Shown here: positions 35,411 to 45,510 of the stretch, piece after piece | Layout of the letters: each line of letters begins with the position of its first letter | How positions within the stretch are numbered: the first letter of the stretch is position 1 | NCBI RefSeq assembly: GCF_014204895.1 | Contig: NZ_JACHMF010000001.1 | Coordinates: 5,022,001 to 5,086,000, forward strand | Length of the DNA: 64,000 bases | Source of the DNA: Paractinoplanes abujensis | Lineage (GTDB): Bacteria > Actinomycetota > Actinomycetes > Mycobacteriales > Micromonosporaceae | Reading direction: 5' to 3' | Made by a program: the position numbers and the translations under genes | Notes under the pieces: generated by a model | Databases searched by the model: none | Told to the model about the DNA's origin: nothing | The model's input: the letters and a program-made list of their open reading frames with translations, nothing else

Positions 35411-35416
35411 TAAGGT
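35411..35416 (+). promoter_or_regulatory. -10 element (TAAGGT), leaderless
   Basis: TAAGGT ends 7 nt before ATG 35424 of cobU-cobT. The short gap to the divergent gene leaves no room for a cobalamin riboswitch. Confidence 0.5.
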
Positions 35417-35423
35417 ACGGGGC

Positions 35424-37214
35424 ATGTCCGATGATCGGTGGCACACGGTCCTGGTGCTCGGCGGGATCCGTTCCGGCAAGTCCGAGTTCGCCGAGTCGCT
35501 GGTGGCCGACGCCCCCGCGGTGCGCTACGTGGCGACGGCGGCGGGTGGCGAGGACGACCCCGAGTGGCTGGGTCGCATCGAGGCCCATCAGCGGCGGCGG
35601 CCGCAGTCGTGGTCGACCGAGGAGACCGGGGCCGACCCGGCCCGGCTGACCGAGCTGCTGACCGAGGCCAAGCCCGACGACACGCTGCTCGTGGACGACC
35701 TGGGCGGCTGGGTGGCGGCGCTGCTCGACCCGGCCCGGCAGCCCAACGACGACGAGGCCGACGTGGCGGCGCTGGCCGCGGCGGTGCGCGCCTGCGCGGC
35801 CCGGGTCGTGCTGGTGAGCCCGGAGGTGGGCCTGTCGCTGGTGCCGGCCACGCCGGTGGGGCGGGCCTTCGCCGACGCGCTGGGCACGACGAACCAGGCC
35901 CTGGCCGACGCCTGCGACCGGGTCGCCCTGGTCGTGGCGGGCCGCGTGGTCTGGCTGAAGGAGCCGGCCGAGGTCGCTCCGCCCGCGCCGGCGCCGGCCC
36001 CGGTGAGGGAGACGCCTGTTGTCCCGTCTGAGCCTGTCGAGGCCCACGTCGTCAGCCCCGTCGTCGAGGAACCGGCCCCTTCCCCCCGTACGGCGGGGGT
36101 GCTCAACGAGCCGACCATGGTGCTCCCGCTCGTGGCGTCCAACACCGTGATCGAGGCCGGCATGGAGTTGCCGCTGCCCGACAGCGACGCCGGCCCCGAC
36201 GCGCGCGACCGCCTGACCACCGTCGACTTCCCCGGGGCGGGGCTGGGACGCCTCGTCGAGGCCGTCGAGTTCGCCGCGGCCACCCAAGCCACCGTCACCC
36301 CGCAGGCCTGGTCGGCCCCGCGCGTGCTGCTGCTCTCGGGCCGGCACGCGGGCGGCGCCGCGGCCGGTGACGACATCGAGGACGTGGAGCGCCGGGTCGC
36401 GCAGGTCGAGGCGGGCGAGGGCGTGCTGAGCCGGCTGGCCGGTTCGGCCGGGGCCGACATCGCCGTGCTGCGCACCGAGGAGTCGGGCCCCATCGAGGAC
36501 GGCCCGGCCGCCACCGACGAGGAGGTCGAGCGCGCGCTCCGGCAGGGCTGGCACCTGGCCGACGCGGCCGCCGAGGCGGGCAAGGACCTGCTGGTGCTGG
36601 CCTCGATCGGCGTCGGCACGGACGCGGTGGCCACGGCCGTCTCGGTCGCCACCACCGGGTCGGAGGCCGTCGCGGTGCTGCCCCGGGTGCTGCTGCCCGG
36701 CGGCGTGTTCGACGACGAGTCGTGGATGCTGCGCTGTGCCGCCGTGCGGGACGCGCTGCACCGCATCCGCCGGGAGCCCCGCGGGGCCAAGGACATCCTG
36801 CGCGAGCTGGGCGGTCACGATCTCGCCGTGGCCACCGGGGCGCTGCTGGGCGCGGCCGCCCGCCGGCTTCCGGTCGTGCTCGACGGGCCGGTCGGTGTGG
36901 CGGCCGGCCTGATCGCCCGCGACCTGGCCGGCCAGACCCGGCACTGGTCGCTGCTGGTCGACACGGGCGACCTGGAACTGGTGCGCCAGGCCGGTGACGT
37001 GCTCGGGCTCAACCCCGTACTGGAGCTCGGTCTGGGTCTGGGCGAGGGGGCCAACGCACTGGCCGCTCTGCCGCTGCTGCGCACGGCTGTGGGTCTGGCG
37101 TCGGCGGTCGGGGCGCACCCGGCGCTGGCCGCCTCCTCGGACGAGAACGAGGACGAGGACGACGCCGAGTTCGTGGAGCCGGAGCCGGACGGCCCGGGAC
37201 CGGCCAGCACGTGA
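35424..37214 (+). CDS. cobU: CobU-CobT fusion: adenosylcobinamide kinase with a degenerate phosphoribosyltransferase-like domain
   Basis: 596 residues. The N-terminal 180 residues are CobU (kinase/guanylyltransferase for adenosylcobinamide): P-loop LGGIRSGKSEF (about 12-22), H55 in RIEAHQRRRP, and the DDLGGWV and NQALADACDRVALVVAGR segments. A Pro/Glu-rich linker (about 180-230) leads to a CobT-like domain (dimethylbenzimidazole phosphoribosyltransferase). There GIGNTT reads GVGTDA and the AGHRSAEPGH region reads VDTGDLELVRQ, although the terminal LELGLGLGEGANAL with the catalytic-type Glu remains. Activity of the second half is therefore uncertain. It overlaps cobS by 4 nt. Confidence 0.82.
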   Translation: MSDDRWHTVLVLGGIRSGKSEFAESLVADAPAVRYVATAAGGEDDPEWLGRIEAHQRRRPQSWSTEETGADPARLTELLTEAKPDDTLLVDDLGGWVAALLDPARQPNDDEADVAALAAAVRACAARVVLVSPEVGLSLVPATPVGRAFADALGTTNQALADACDRVALVVAGRVVWLKEPAEVAPPAPAPAPVRETPVVPSEPVEAHVVSPVVEEPAPSPRTAGVLNEPTMVLPLVASNTVIEAGMELPLPDSDAGPDARDRLTTVDFPGAGLGRLVEAVEFAAATQATVTPQAWSAPRVLLLSGRHAGGAAAGDDIEDVERRVAQVEAGEGVLSRLAGSAGADIAVLRTEESGPIEDGPAATDEEVERALRQGWHLADAAAEAGKDLLVLASIGVGTDAVATAVSVATTGSEAVAVLPRVLLPGGVFDDESWMLRCAAVRDALHRIRREPRGAKDILRELGGHDLAVATGALLGAAARRLPVVLDGPVGVAAGLIARDLAGQTRHWSLLVDTGDLELVRQAGDVLGLNPVLELGLGLGEGANALAALPLLRTAVGLASAVGAHPALAASSDENEDEDDAEFVEPEPDGPGPAST

Positions 37215-37948
37215 GCTTCGGGGCCGGCCTCCGGCTCTCGATCACCACGCTGACGGTCCTGCCGGTCCGGGCCGGACGGGTCGACCGGGCGGCGGCCGCG
37301 GTGGCGATGAGCGTGGCGCCGGCCGTGGGCGCGCTGCTCGGCGCGCTGCTGGCCGGGCTGTTGTGGCTGCTGCGCGAGGCTCACGCGCCCGCGCTGGTCG
37401 CCGCCGCGGTCACGGTGACCGCGGCGGCCCTGCTGACCCGTGGCCTGCACCTGGACGGGCTGGCCGACACGATCGACGCGCTGGGCTCCTACCGCCGGGG
37501 TGACGCCGCCCTGGAGATCATGAAGAAGCCGGACATCGGGCCGTTCGGGGTGGCCGCGATCGCCTGCGCGCTGCTGCTGCAGGCGGCCGCGGTGACCGCG
37601 CTCCCGCTGCTCGCGGTGGTCGTGGCGTTCGCGGCCGGGCGGGTCGCGATCCCGCTCGCCTGCCGCCGCGGGGTGCCGGCGGCCCGGCCCGGAGGGCTGG
37701 GCGCGCTGGTGGCGGGCACGGTGCCGCTCCCGGTGGCGGTCGTGGGAGCGGCGCTGGTCATGGCGGCCGCCGCGGTGATTCCGGGCCGGACGTGGCAGGG
37801 GCCGCTCGCCGTCGCCGTCGCGCTGCTGACGGTGGTCCTGCTGGTGCGCCACGCCGTACGCCGTTTCGGCGGCATCACCGGCGACGTGCTGGGCGCCGCC
37901 GTGGAGGCCGCCACGACGCTGACGCTGGTCGGTCTGACCCTCGGCTAG
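37211..37948 (+). CDS. cobS: adenosylcobinamide-GDP ribazoletransferase (cobalamin synthase)
   Basis: Membrane enzyme joining adenosylcobinamide-GDP to alpha-ribazole in the last steps of B12 assembly; 245 residues, six or seven helices. The metal-binding motif [17 protein letters not shown], then [13 protein letters not shown] and the terminal [12 protein letters not shown] motif are all present. GTG start overlaps the cobU-cobT stop (GTGA). Its stop shares CTAG with the stop of convergent gcvT. Confidence 0.93.
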   Translation: MSFGAGLRLSITTLTVLPVRAGRVDRAAAAVAMSVAPAVGALLGALLAGLLWLLREAHAPALVAAAVTVTAAALLTRGLHLDGLADTIDALGSYRRGDAALEIMKKPDIGPFGVAAIACALLLQAAAVTALPLLAVVVAFAAGRVAIPLACRRGVPAARPGGLGALVAGTVPLPVAVVGAALVMAAAAVIPGRTWQGPLAVAVALLTVVLLVRHAVRRFGGITGDVLGAAVEAATTLTLVGLTLG

Positions 37949-39027
37949 CGGACCGAGGGCTGCACGAACGGCGGCTTCACGACGCGGGCCTCCGTGCGCC
38001 GGCCCCGAATGTCGATCTCGACCAGGTCGCCGTCGGTGAGGCCGGCCGCCGTGTCGAGCAGGGCCAGTGCGATGCCGGCCTTCTTGGTGGGCGAGAACGT
38101 CCCGCTCGTGGTCTCGCCGATGAGCGACTCACCGGCGTACACGGGCATGTGGCCGCGTGGAATGCCCCGGCCGGTCAGCTCGAGCCCACGCAGGGTGCGA
38201 CGGGGACCCGCGGCCTTCTCGGCGACCAGCGCGTCGCGCCCCCAGAACGCCGGCTTGCCCCAGCCCACGGCCCAGCCCGAGCGCGCCTGCACCGGCGTGA
38301 TGTCGAGCGACAGGTCCTGGCCGTGCAGCGGGTAGCCCATCTCGGTGCGCAGCGTGTCGCGGGCGCCGAGGCCGCACGGGCGTACCCCGGCGCCGATCAG
38401 CGCGTCCCAGATCCCGGTGGCCGCGGACCAGGGCACGACCAGCTCGTAGCCGTGTTCGCCGGTGTAGCCCGTACGGCAGACGATCAGCTCGCCGGAGGGC
38501 ACGAACGCCATGTACTCGCCGGGGGTGGGCAGGCCCAGCTCGGCCAGCACCCCGGGCGACTGCGGACCCTGCACGGCCAGCACCGCGTACGAACGGTGCT
38601 CGTCGGTCACGGTCACGCCGGACGGCGCGGCGGCCTGCAGGAGCCGTACGACGGAGGCGGTGTTGGCGGCGTTCGGGATCAGGAAGACCTCGTCGTCGGA
38701 GATCAGGTACGCGATCAGGTCGTCGACCACGCCGCCGTTCTCGTCGCAGCACAGCGTGTACTGCGCCTTGCCGGGAGCGATCCGGCCCAGGTCGTTCGTC
38801 AGGCACGCGTTGACGAAGGCGGCTGCGCCCGCACCCCGTACGCGGGCCTTGCCCAGATGCGACACGTCGAACACGCCGGAGGCCTCGCGCACCGCCGTGT
38901 GCTCCTTGATCACGCCGCCGCCCGCGTACTCCAACGGCATCTCCCAGCCCCCGAAAGCGGCGAACTTCGCACCGAGGGCGACATGACGCTCGTGCAGCGG
39001 GGAACGAGAAAGGGCGTCGGCAGACAT
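37945..39027 (-). CDS. gcvT: glycine cleavage system T protein (aminomethyltransferase)
   Basis: Tetrahydrofolate-dependent aminomethyltransferase of the glycine cleavage system; 360 residues. Family blocks: [52 protein letters not shown], and the folate-site region [16 protein letters not shown] and [21 protein letters not shown] 39027 is preferred over TTG 39036 because a TAAGTT -10 element sits 7 nt upstream. The other gcv genes are not in this window. Confidence 0.94.
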   Translation of the reverse strand: MSADALSRSPLHERHVALGAKFAAFGGWEMPLEYAGGGVIKEHTAVREASGVFDVSHLGKARVRGAGAAAFVNACLTNDLGRIAPGKAQYTLCCDENGGVVDDLIAYLISDDEVFLIPNAANTASVVRLLQAAAPSGVTVTDEHRSYAVLAVQGPQSPGVLAELGLPTPGEYMAFVPSGELIVCRTGYTGEHGYELVVPWSAATGIWDALIGAGVRPCGLGARDTLRTEMGYPLHGQDLSLDITPVQARSGWAVGWGKPAFWGRDALVAEKAAGPRRTLRGLELTGRGIPRGHMPVYAGESLIGETTSGTFSPTKKAGIALALLDTAAGLTDGDLVEIDIRGRRTEARVVKPPFVQPSVR

Positions 39028-39034
39028 GAGAGTC

Positions 39035-39040
39035 AACTTA
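39035..39040 (-). promoter_or_regulatory. -10 element (TAAGTT), leaderless, for gcvT
   Basis: On the minus strand TAAGTT ends 7 nt before ATG 39027. No glycine riboswitch-like structure is apparent in the short gap to pepA. Confidence 0.45.
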
Positions 39041-39167
39041 CCCGTGACCTTGGGTGTGGTTAGAGTCGCGGGGACACCCCACCTCCGGCGTCAGTCCGCC
39101 GGGGAACCACCGACCAGCCGGCGTGGCCCATCAGGCGCCCGGCCCCGAAGTCCGCGGAGAGCCTTCA

Positions 39168-40703
39168 GTGAGCCAGCCCAGCCTCAGCCTGGTCGACACC
39201 GATCCAGCCGAATTGGCCGTCGACGCCATCGTGATCGGCCTGCACAGCCAGCCCGACGAGGGCGGCGCCCTGCTGCCCGCAGCCGGCGCCGAGAGCATCG
39301 CCGCCGCGTTCGACGGCAAGCTGACCTCGACGTTGGCGCTGCTCGGGGCGAGCGGCGCGCCCGGTGAGGTGACCAAGCTGGCCACCCTGGGCACGATCGC
39401 CGCCCCGCTGGTGGTGGCGGTCGGCCTCGGTGACGAGCCGTCCGGTTCGGCGCCCGAGCGGGAGATGCTGCGCCGGGGCACCGGTGCCGCGGTGCGCGCG
39501 CTGGCCGGCAGCGCCACCGTCGCGCTCGCCCTGCCGCTGCCCGACGACGAGGACGCGCCGCCGGTGCTGCGCGCGATCCTCGAGGGTGCGCTGCTCGGGT
39601 CGTACAAGTTCGCCGGTTACAAGACCAAGCCGCAGCCGAATCGCCGTGACCCGGTGTCGGCGCTGCAGGTGCACGTGCCGGACGCGAGCGACGCGGCGGC
39701 GGTGGCCGAGGTGAGCCGGGCCGAGGTGGTGGCGCGGGCCGTGCGCCTGACCCGCGACTGGGTCAACACCCCGCCCAACTCGCTGCGCCCGCCGCAGTTC
39801 GCGGACGCCGTGGTGGCGGCGGCCGAGGGCACCGGCCTGCAGGTCGAGGTGCTCGACTTCGACGAGCTCAAAGCGGGCGGCTACGGCGGCATCGTGGCCG
39901 TGGGCCAGGGTTCCGAGGCCCCGCCGCGGCTGGTCAAGCTGACCTATGTGCCCGAGGGCGTCGAGTCGCCGAAGCGGGTCGCGCTGGTCGGCAAGGGCAT
40001 CACGTTCGACACCGGCGGCATCAGCATCAAGCCGGCCGCGGGCATGTGGGAGATGAAGTCCGACATGGCCGGTGCGGCCGCGGTCGGCGCCACCATGCTG
40101 GCCGTGGCGGCGCTCAAGCCCAAGGTGGCGGTCAGTGCCTACCTGGCAATGGCCGAGAACATGCCGTCCGGTACGGCGTACCGCCCCGGCGACGTCATCA
40201 CGATGTTCAACGGCAAGCGGGTCGAGGTCTTCAACACCGACGCCGAGGGCCGGATGGTGCTGGGCGACGCGATCGCCCGGGCCTGCGCCGACGGCACCGA
40301 CTACGTGTTCGAGGCGTCGACGCTGACCGGCGGCCAGGTCATCGCGCTCGGCAAGCGCATCGCGGGCCTGATGGGCTCGGACGCGGCGACCGAGCTGGTG
40401 CGCGCGGCGGGCGACGAGGTCGGCGAGCCGGCCTGGCCGATGCCGCTGCCGGAGGAGGTGCGCAAGGGCATGGAGTCGGACATCGCCGACATCTGCCAGA
40501 CGAACGCGAACCTCGACCGGGCCGGGCACATGCTGCAGGGCGGCGTCTTCCTGCGCGAGTTCGTGGCCGAGGGTGTCGAGTGGGCGCACATCGACATCGC
40601 GGGCCCGAGCTACCACACGGGCGAGGCCACCGGCTACTGGACGAAGGGCGGCACGGGCGTCCCGGTTCGTACGCTTCTGTCGGTTATCGACCGGTTGGGG
40701 TAA
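39168..40703 (+). CDS. pepA: leucyl aminopeptidase (M17)
   Basis: Two-metal cytosolic M17 aminopeptidase of 511 residues, releasing N-terminal amino acids. Catalytic-domain motifs are intact: LVGKGITFDTGGISIKP (metal and catalytic Lys/Asp), WEMKSDMAGAAAV, and the family signature NTDAEGRMVLGDA. GTG 39168 has GGAGAG upstream. The N-terminal 170 residues form the poorly conserved macro-like domain. Followed by a strong bidirectional hairpin. Confidence 0.95.
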   Translation: MSQPSLSLVDTDPAELAVDAIVIGLHSQPDEGGALLPAAGAESIAAAFDGKLTSTLALLGASGAPGEVTKLATLGTIAAPLVVAVGLGDEPSGSAPEREMLRRGTGAAVRALAGSATVALALPLPDDEDAPPVLRAILEGALLGSYKFAGYKTKPQPNRRDPVSALQVHVPDASDAAAVAEVSRAEVVARAVRLTRDWVNTPPNSLRPPQFADAVVAAAEGTGLQVEVLDFDELKAGGYGGIVAVGQGSEAPPRLVKLTYVPEGVESPKRVALVGKGITFDTGGISIKPAAGMWEMKSDMAGAAAVGATMLAVAALKPKVAVSAYLAMAENMPSGTAYRPGDVITMFNGKRVEVFNTDAEGRMVLGDAIARACADGTDYVFEASTLTGGQVIALGKRIAGLMGSDAATELVRAAGDEVGEPAWPMPLPEEVRKGMESDIADICQTNANLDRAGHMLQGGVFLREFVAEGVEWAHIDIAGPSYHTGEATGYWTKGGTGVPVRTLLSVIDRLG

Positions 40704-40710
40704 ATCTTGC

Positions 40711-40739
40711 CGGTTCCGGGCGCACGGCGCCCGGAACCG
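40711..40739. terminator. bidirectional hairpin terminator
   Basis: A 13-bp perfect stem (CGGTTCCGGGCGC / GCGCCCGGAACCG) with a 3-nt loop between the convergent pepA and the small hypothetical gene. Confidence 0.85.
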
Positions 40740-40741
40740 TG

Positions 40742-41071
40742 TCAGCTTTCCTGAGCGGGACGGCGCTTCTTGCGCTCGTTGTAGTCGCGCATCCGCTGCG
40801 GATAACCCATGAGCCGCACGTCATAGATGGGAACGCTCAGCTGATGAGCCCACCGCCGGGCGATCTCGGGAGTCTCGGTGCGCCGGCGCGTCCACTCGCC
40901 GTCGTGTGCCACGAGCAACACCGTGGTCTCGGTCACGTTGGTGCGCGGCTCGATGAAGGCCTCGACCCCGCGACGGGTGCGGACGAACTCCGCGAGATAC
41001 TCAAGATCGGCACGGTCAACAGCCCGTCCGGCCGCGGCCCGCGGCTCCTGGCGACGCCGAAACCAGGCCAC
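40742..41071 (-). CDS. conserved hypothetical protein
   Basis: A 109-residue protein beginning (M)AWFRRRQEPRAAAG. The middle reads FIEPRTNVTETTVLLVAHDGEWTRRR and the end is basic (MRDYNERKKRRPAQ). I recall similar actinobacterial proteins next to lpd, without known function. GTG 41071 is chosen because GAGGAG lies 6 nt upstream. Divergent from lpd. Confidence 0.7.
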   Translation of the reverse strand: MAWFRRRQEPRAAAGRAVDRADLEYLAEFVRTRRGVEAFIEPRTNVTETTVLLVAHDGEWTRRRTETPEIARRWAHQLSVPIYDVRLMGYPQRMRDYNERKKRRPAQES

Positions 41072-41235
41072 CCCATGCTCCTCACGTCCAATTGCGGCAA
41101 GAGTACGTCGAGCAGGGCCGCCGCGGGGAACCTGAGTGCATCGGCCGGTTCGCAAAGTGACAAGATGGCGTGGACATACTGTGACCGTTTCCATTGTGTG
41201 ACCCGCATGGCAACGACGCGAACACTGGAGTCAAC

Positions 41236-42624
41236 GTGAGCCAGCCGAACGGCGGAACCTTCGACATCGTCATCCTCGGCGCCGGCAGCGGTGGTTATGC
41301 GGCCGCCCTGCGCGCGGCCGAGCTCAACCTCTCCGTCGCGCTGATCGACAAGGCCGAGCTGGGCGGCACCTGCCTGCACCGCGGCTGCATCCCGACCAAG
41401 GCGCTGCTGCACGCGGCCGAGATCGCCGACCAGACCCGCGAGAGCGAGCAGTTCGGCGTCAAGGCCGACCTGGTCGGCATCGACATGGCCGGCGTCAACG
41501 CCTACAAGGACGGCGTGGTCGCGCGTCTCTACAAGGGCCTGCAGGGTCTGCTCAAGCAGGACAAGATCACTGTGGTCCAGGGCGCCGGCAAGCTGGTCGG
41601 CAAGGACACGGTCGAGGTCGACGGCAAGCGCTACACCGGACGCAACGTGATCCTGGCGACCGGCTCCTACTCGCGGACCATCCCCGGCCTCGAGGTCGAC
41701 GGCAAGCGGGTCATCACCAGCGAGCACGCCCTCAAGCTGGACCGTGTGCCGTCCTCCGCGATCGTGCTGGGCGGCGGCGTGATCGGCGTCGAGTTCGCCA
41801 GCGTGTGGAAGTCGTTCGGCGCCGACGTCACCATCATCGAGGCCCTCCCCCGGCTGGTCGCGGCCGAGGACGAGGAGATCTCGAAGACGGTCGAGCGCGC
41901 CTTCCGCAAGCGCAAGATCAACTTCAAGGTCGGCAAGCCGTTCGAGAAGGTCGAGCACACCGCCAACGGCGTGCGGGCCACCATCGCGGGCGGCGAGACC
42001 GTCGAGGCCGAGGTGCTGCTGGTCGCGGTCGGCCGCGGCCCGACGACGGCCAACCTGGGTTACGAGCAGCAGGGCATCACGCTCGACCGGGGCTTCGTCA
42101 TCACCAACGAGCGCCTGCACACCGGCGTCGGCAACATCTACGCCGTCGGCGACATCGTGCCCGGCCTGCAGCTCGCGCACCGCGGCTTCCAGCAGGGCAT
42201 CTTCGTGGCGGAGGAGATCGCGGGCCTGCGCCCGGCCCCGATCGACGAGGCGGGCATCCCGCGGGTCACCTACTCCGACCCCGAGGTCGCGTCGGTCGGC
42301 CTGACCGAGACCAAGGCCAAGGAGCAGTACGGCGCGGACAAGGTCTCGACGTACAACTACAACCTCGGCGGCAACGGCAAGAGCCAGATCCTCAAGACCG
42401 CGGGCTTCGTCAAGCTCGTGCGCCTCAACGACGGCCCGGTCCTGGGCGTCCACATGGTCGGCGCGCGCATGGGTGAGCTGGTGGGCGAGGCCCAGCTGAT
42501 CTACAACTGGGAGGCGTTCCCGGAGGAGGTCGCCCAGCTGGTCCACGCGCACCCGACGCAGAACGAGGCGCTCGGCGAGGCGTTCCTGGCCCTGTCGGGC
42601 AAGCCCCTGCACGCACACAGCTGA
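41236..42624 (+). CDS. lpd: dihydrolipoyl dehydrogenase (E3)
   Basis: FAD enzyme that reoxidises dihydrolipoyl groups of 2-oxo acid dehydrogenase E2 components; 462 residues. FAD motif ILGAGSGGYAAALRA (13-27), redox disulfide C46/C51 in GTCLHRGCIPTK, NAD motif VLGGGVIGVEFASVW and the active-site pair H439/E444 in HAHPTQNEAL are present. GTG 41236 is chosen because GGAG lies upstream. It precedes sucB by 52 nt and forms an operon with it. Confidence 0.96.
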   Translation: MSQPNGGTFDIVILGAGSGGYAAALRAAELNLSVALIDKAELGGTCLHRGCIPTKALLHAAEIADQTRESEQFGVKADLVGIDMAGVNAYKDGVVARLYKGLQGLLKQDKITVVQGAGKLVGKDTVEVDGKRYTGRNVILATGSYSRTIPGLEVDGKRVITSEHALKLDRVPSSAIVLGGGVIGVEFASVWKSFGADVTIIEALPRLVAAEDEEISKTVERAFRKRKINFKVGKPFEKVEHTANGVRATIAGGETVEAEVLLVAVGRGPTTANLGYEQQGITLDRGFVITNERLHTGVGNIYAVGDIVPGLQLAHRGFQQGIFVAEEIAGLRPAPIDEAGIPRVTYSDPEVASVGLTETKAKEQYGADKVSTYNYNLGGNGKSQILKTAGFVKLVRLNDGPVLGVHMVGARMGELVGEAQLIYNWEAFPEEVAQLVHAHPTQNEALGEAFLALSGKPLHAHS

Positions 42625-42676
42625 TCACCTGATCTACGCCGAGCCGGACCAAAACGTGGTTAAGGAGTTCTGAGAC

Positions 42677-44515
42677 ATGCCGACATCGGTCACCATGCCG
42701 CGGCTGGGTGAGAGCGTCACCGAGGGCACCGTCACTCGCTGGCTGAAGCAGGAGGGCGAGCGGGTGGAGGCCGACGAGCCGCTGCTCGAGGTCTCCACCG
42801 ACAAGGTCGACACCGAGATCCCGTCGCCCGCGGCCGGTGTGCTGTCGCGCATCGTCGTCGGCGAGGACGAGACGGCCGACGTCGGCAGCGAGCTCGCGGT
42901 CATCTCGGGCGACGGCGAGGACGCGGGCACCTCCGCCCCGGCTCCCGCGCAACAGCAGCAGCAGGAGGAGCCCGAGCCTCCCGCCCCGACCGAGCCCTCG
43001 ACCGAGAAGCCGGTCGAGGAGGAGGCCCCGGCCCCGCAGGCCCAGGCCGCCGCGCCGTCGAGCGGCGAGGGCACCGCGGTCAAGATGCCGGCGCTCGGCG
43101 AGAGCGTCACCGAGGGCACCGTCACCCGCTGGCTCAAGGCGGTCGGTGACTCCGTCGAGGTCGACGAGCCGCTGCTCGAGGTCTCCACCGACAAGGTCGA
43201 CACCGAGATCCCCTCGCCGGTCGCGGGCACGGTGCTCGAGATCAAGGTGCAGGAGGACGAGACGGCCGACGTCGGCGCCGACCTGGCGATCATCGGCGCC
43301 GAGGGCGCGGCCCCGGCCCCGGCTGAGGAGAAGCCGGCTCCGGCTGAGGAGAAGCCGGCTCCGGCTCCCGCGCCGCAGCAGCAGTCCGCTCCCAAGATCG
43401 AGTCGGCCCCCGCCCCCGACTTCGCGCCGTCCGGCGAGTCCTACGCCGACCCGGCCCCCGAGGCCGAGACGGCCAAGGACCCGGTCGCCGCCGAGGCCAA
43501 GGCCGAGCCGCCCGCCCCGTCGCAGCCGCGCGTCGAGCAGGCCAGCCCGAACGGCGCCGGCGACGCCGGCTACGTCACCCCGCTGGTCCGCAAGCTGGCC
43601 GCCGAGAAGGGCGTCGACCTGTCGACCCTGACCGGCACCGGCGTCGGCGGCCGCATCCGCAAGCAGGACGTGACCGACGCGGCCGACAAGGCCGCCGCGG
43701 CCAAGGCGGCCCCGGCTCCGGCCGCTTCGGCCCCGGTGTCCTCCGCTGCGGCTCCGGCGGCCCCCAAGGCCAAGCCCGAGCCGAGCCCGCTGCGCGGCCG
43801 CACCGAGAAGCTGACCCGCACCCGCGCGACGATCGCCCGTCGCATGGTCGAGTCGCTGCAGATCTCGGCCCAGCTCACCACGGTCGTCGAGGTCGACGTC
43901 ACCAAGATCGCCCAGCTGCGGCAGAAGGCCAAGGCCGACTTCCAGGCCCAGCACGGCGTGAAGCTCAGCTTCCTGCCGTTCTTCGCGCTGGCCGCGGTCG
44001 AGGCGCTGCGCCAGCACCCGGTGGTCAACTCGTCGATCGACCAGGAGGCCGGCACGGTCACCTACCACGACGCCGAGCACCTGGGCATGGCCGTCGACAC
44101 CCCGAAGGGCCTGATCGTCCCGGTCATCAAGGACGCCGGCGACCTCAACCTGGCCGGGCTGGCCAAGCGGATCGCCGACGTGGCCGACCGCACCCGCAAC
44201 AACAAGATCGGCCCGGACGAGATCTCGGGTGGCACGTTCACGCTGACCAACACGGGCAGCCGGGGCGCGCTCTTCGACACGCCGATCATCAACCAGCCGC
44301 AGGTCGGCATCCTGGGCACCGGCGCCGTGGTCAAGCGGGCCGTGGTCATCAACGACCCCGAGCTGGGCGAGGTCATCGCGCCCCGCTCGATGGTCTACCT
44401 GGCCCTCAGCTACGACCACCGGATCGTGGACGGCGCTGACGCCGCCCGCTTCCTGGTCACGCTGAAGGAGCGTCTCGAGGGCGGGCACTTCGAGGGTGAC
44501 CTCGGCCTGGCCTGA
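42677..44515 (+). CDS. sucB: 2-oxoglutarate/pyruvate dehydrogenase E2 component (dihydrolipoyl acyltransferase)
   Basis: E2 core subunit of 612 residues. Two lipoyl domains at the N-terminus have lipoylation sites K43 and K173, each in [14 protein letters not shown]. Ala/Pro/Glu linkers follow, then an E3-binding domain ([20 protein letters not shown]) and the acyltransferase domain ending in [15 protein letters not shown] with catalytic H581. Actinobacterial SucB/DlaT proteins serve the pyruvate dehydrogenase complex, so the 2-oxoglutarate label is conventional. LipB and LipA, which make its cofactor, are encoded a few kilobases downstream. Confidence 0.94.
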   Translation: MPTSVTMPRLGESVTEGTVTRWLKQEGERVEADEPLLEVSTDKVDTEIPSPAAGVLSRIVVGEDETADVGSELAVISGDGEDAGTSAPAPAQQQQQEEPEPPAPTEPSTEKPVEEEAPAPQAQAAAPSSGEGTAVKMPALGESVTEGTVTRWLKAVGDSVEVDEPLLEVSTDKVDTEIPSPVAGTVLEIKVQEDETADVGADLAIIGAEGAAPAPAEEKPAPAEEKPAPAPAPQQQSAPKIESAPAPDFAPSGESYADPAPEAETAKDPVAAEAKAEPPAPSQPRVEQASPNGAGDAGYVTPLVRKLAAEKGVDLSTLTGTGVGGRIRKQDVTDAADKAAAAKAAPAPAASAPVSSAAAPAAPKAKPEPSPLRGRTEKLTRTRATIARRMVESLQISAQLTTVVEVDVTKIAQLRQKAKADFQAQHGVKLSFLPFFALAAVEALRQHPVVNSSIDQEAGTVTYHDAEHLGMAVDTPKGLIVPVIKDAGDLNLAGLAKRIADVADRTRNNKIGPDEISGGTFTLTNTGSRGALFDTPIINQPQVGILGTGAVVKRAVVINDPELGEVIAPRSMVYLALSYDHRIVDGADAARFLVTLKERLEGGHFEGDLGLA

Positions 44516-44532
44516 CAGTCAGCAGCGACAGG

Positions 44533-44569
44533 GAGCGTCCGGGATCACCCCGGGCGCTCTCTTCGTTTT
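44533..44569 (+). terminator. intrinsic terminator after sucB
   Basis: An 11-bp stem (GAGCGTCCGGG / CCCGGGCGCTC, one G-T pair) with a 5-nt loop, followed by the T-rich tail TCTTCGTTTT. Confidence 0.85.
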
Positions 44570-44589
44570 GAACGGGTTCACTTCGGGGC

Positions 44590-45510
44590 ATGATGGGAGC
44601 CATGCGGATCCTGATCTCCGGCGGCTCCGGCTTTCTCGGCGCGCCCCTCGTCGAGCGGCTGCGCGGCAGCGGCCACGATGTGACCCGGCTGGTGCGCCGG
44701 CCCGCTCAGGCAGCCGACGAGGCCACCTGGCAGCCCGCCCAGGGTCAGCTCGACCCGCACCTGGTCGCGGCGGCCGACGTGGTGATCAACCTGTCCGGCG
44801 CCAACGTCGGCGGCAAGCGCTGGACGGCCCGCTACAAGAGCGAGCTGCGCTCCAGCCGGGTCGACACCACCGGCACGATCGCGCGAGCGATCCGCAACCT
44901 GCCCGAGGGCGACCGCCCGCACACACTGCTGCAGGCCTCCGCCGTCGGGTGGTACGGCGACACCGGCGACGACCCGGTCACCGAGGAGGCGCCCGCGGGC
45001 AACACCTTCCTGGCCGACCTGTGCCGGGTCTGGGAGGCCGCCGCCCGCCCGGCCGAGGACGCCGGCGTCCGGGTCGTGCTGCTGCGCACCGGCATCGCCG
45101 TCGAAACCCTGGTCGAGCGGTTGCTGCCGGTCTTCAAACTGGGCGCGGGCGGCAAGCTGGGCGGCGGCAAGCAGTGGATGCCGTGGACCAGCGCCCCCAA
45201 CTGGCTCGCCGCGGCCGAGTTCCTGCTCGAACGCGAGGACATCGCGGGCCCGGTCAACGTCACCGCGGCCGAGCAGGCCACCAACGCGCACTTCACCAAG
45301 GCCTTCGGCGAAGCCGTGCACCGCCCGGCCCTGCTCACCGTGCCCAGCCCCGCGCTCTACGTGGTGCTGGGCGAGCTGGCCGGCGAGTCGCTGCGCAGCT
45401 CCCGGGTCGTCCCCGCGGTGCTGGACCGGGCCGGCTTCAGCTGGCCGCACCCGACCATCGAGGCGGCGCTGCAGGCGGCGGTGGGCCGGGAAGCGGCGGC
45501 GTCCGCTTGA
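44590..45510 (+). CDS. TIGR01777 family epimerase-like protein
   Basis: NAD(P)-binding Rossmann protein of 306 residues in the TIGR01777 group of SDR epimerases. The nucleotide motif ILISGGSGFLGAPLVERL opens the protein; INLSGANVGGKRWTARYKSELRSSRV and ASAVGWYGDTGD (in place of YxxxK) follow. A DUF1731-like C-terminus ends it. Function unknown; some relatives influence cell division. Start is ATG 44590 or, trimming four residues, ATG 44602. Gene order beside sucB and lipB is conserved in actinobacteria as I recall. Confidence 0.85.
   Translation: MMGAMRILISGGSGFLGAPLVERLRGSGHDVTRLVRRPAQAADEATWQPAQGQLDPHLVAAADVVINLSGANVGGKRWTARYKSELRSSRVDTTGTIARAIRNLPEGDRPHTLLQASAVGWYGDTGDDPVTEEAPAGNTFLADLCRVWEAAARPAEDAGVRVVLLRTGIAVETLVERLLPVFKLGAGGKLGGGKQWMPWTSAPNWLAAAEFLLEREDIAGPVNVTAAEQATNAHFTKAFGEAVHRPALLTVPSPALYVVLGELAGESLRSSRVVPAVLDRAGFSWPHPTIEAALQAAVGREAAASA

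Noticed and set aside
35343..35423. Cobalamin riboswitch before cobU
   Set aside because: Only about 80 nt separate the divergent starts, no B12-box-like sequence is seen and the cobU message appears leaderless.
39028..39167. Glycine riboswitch before gcvT
   Set aside because: A -10 hexamer sits 7 nt before the start codon, leaving no leader RNA.
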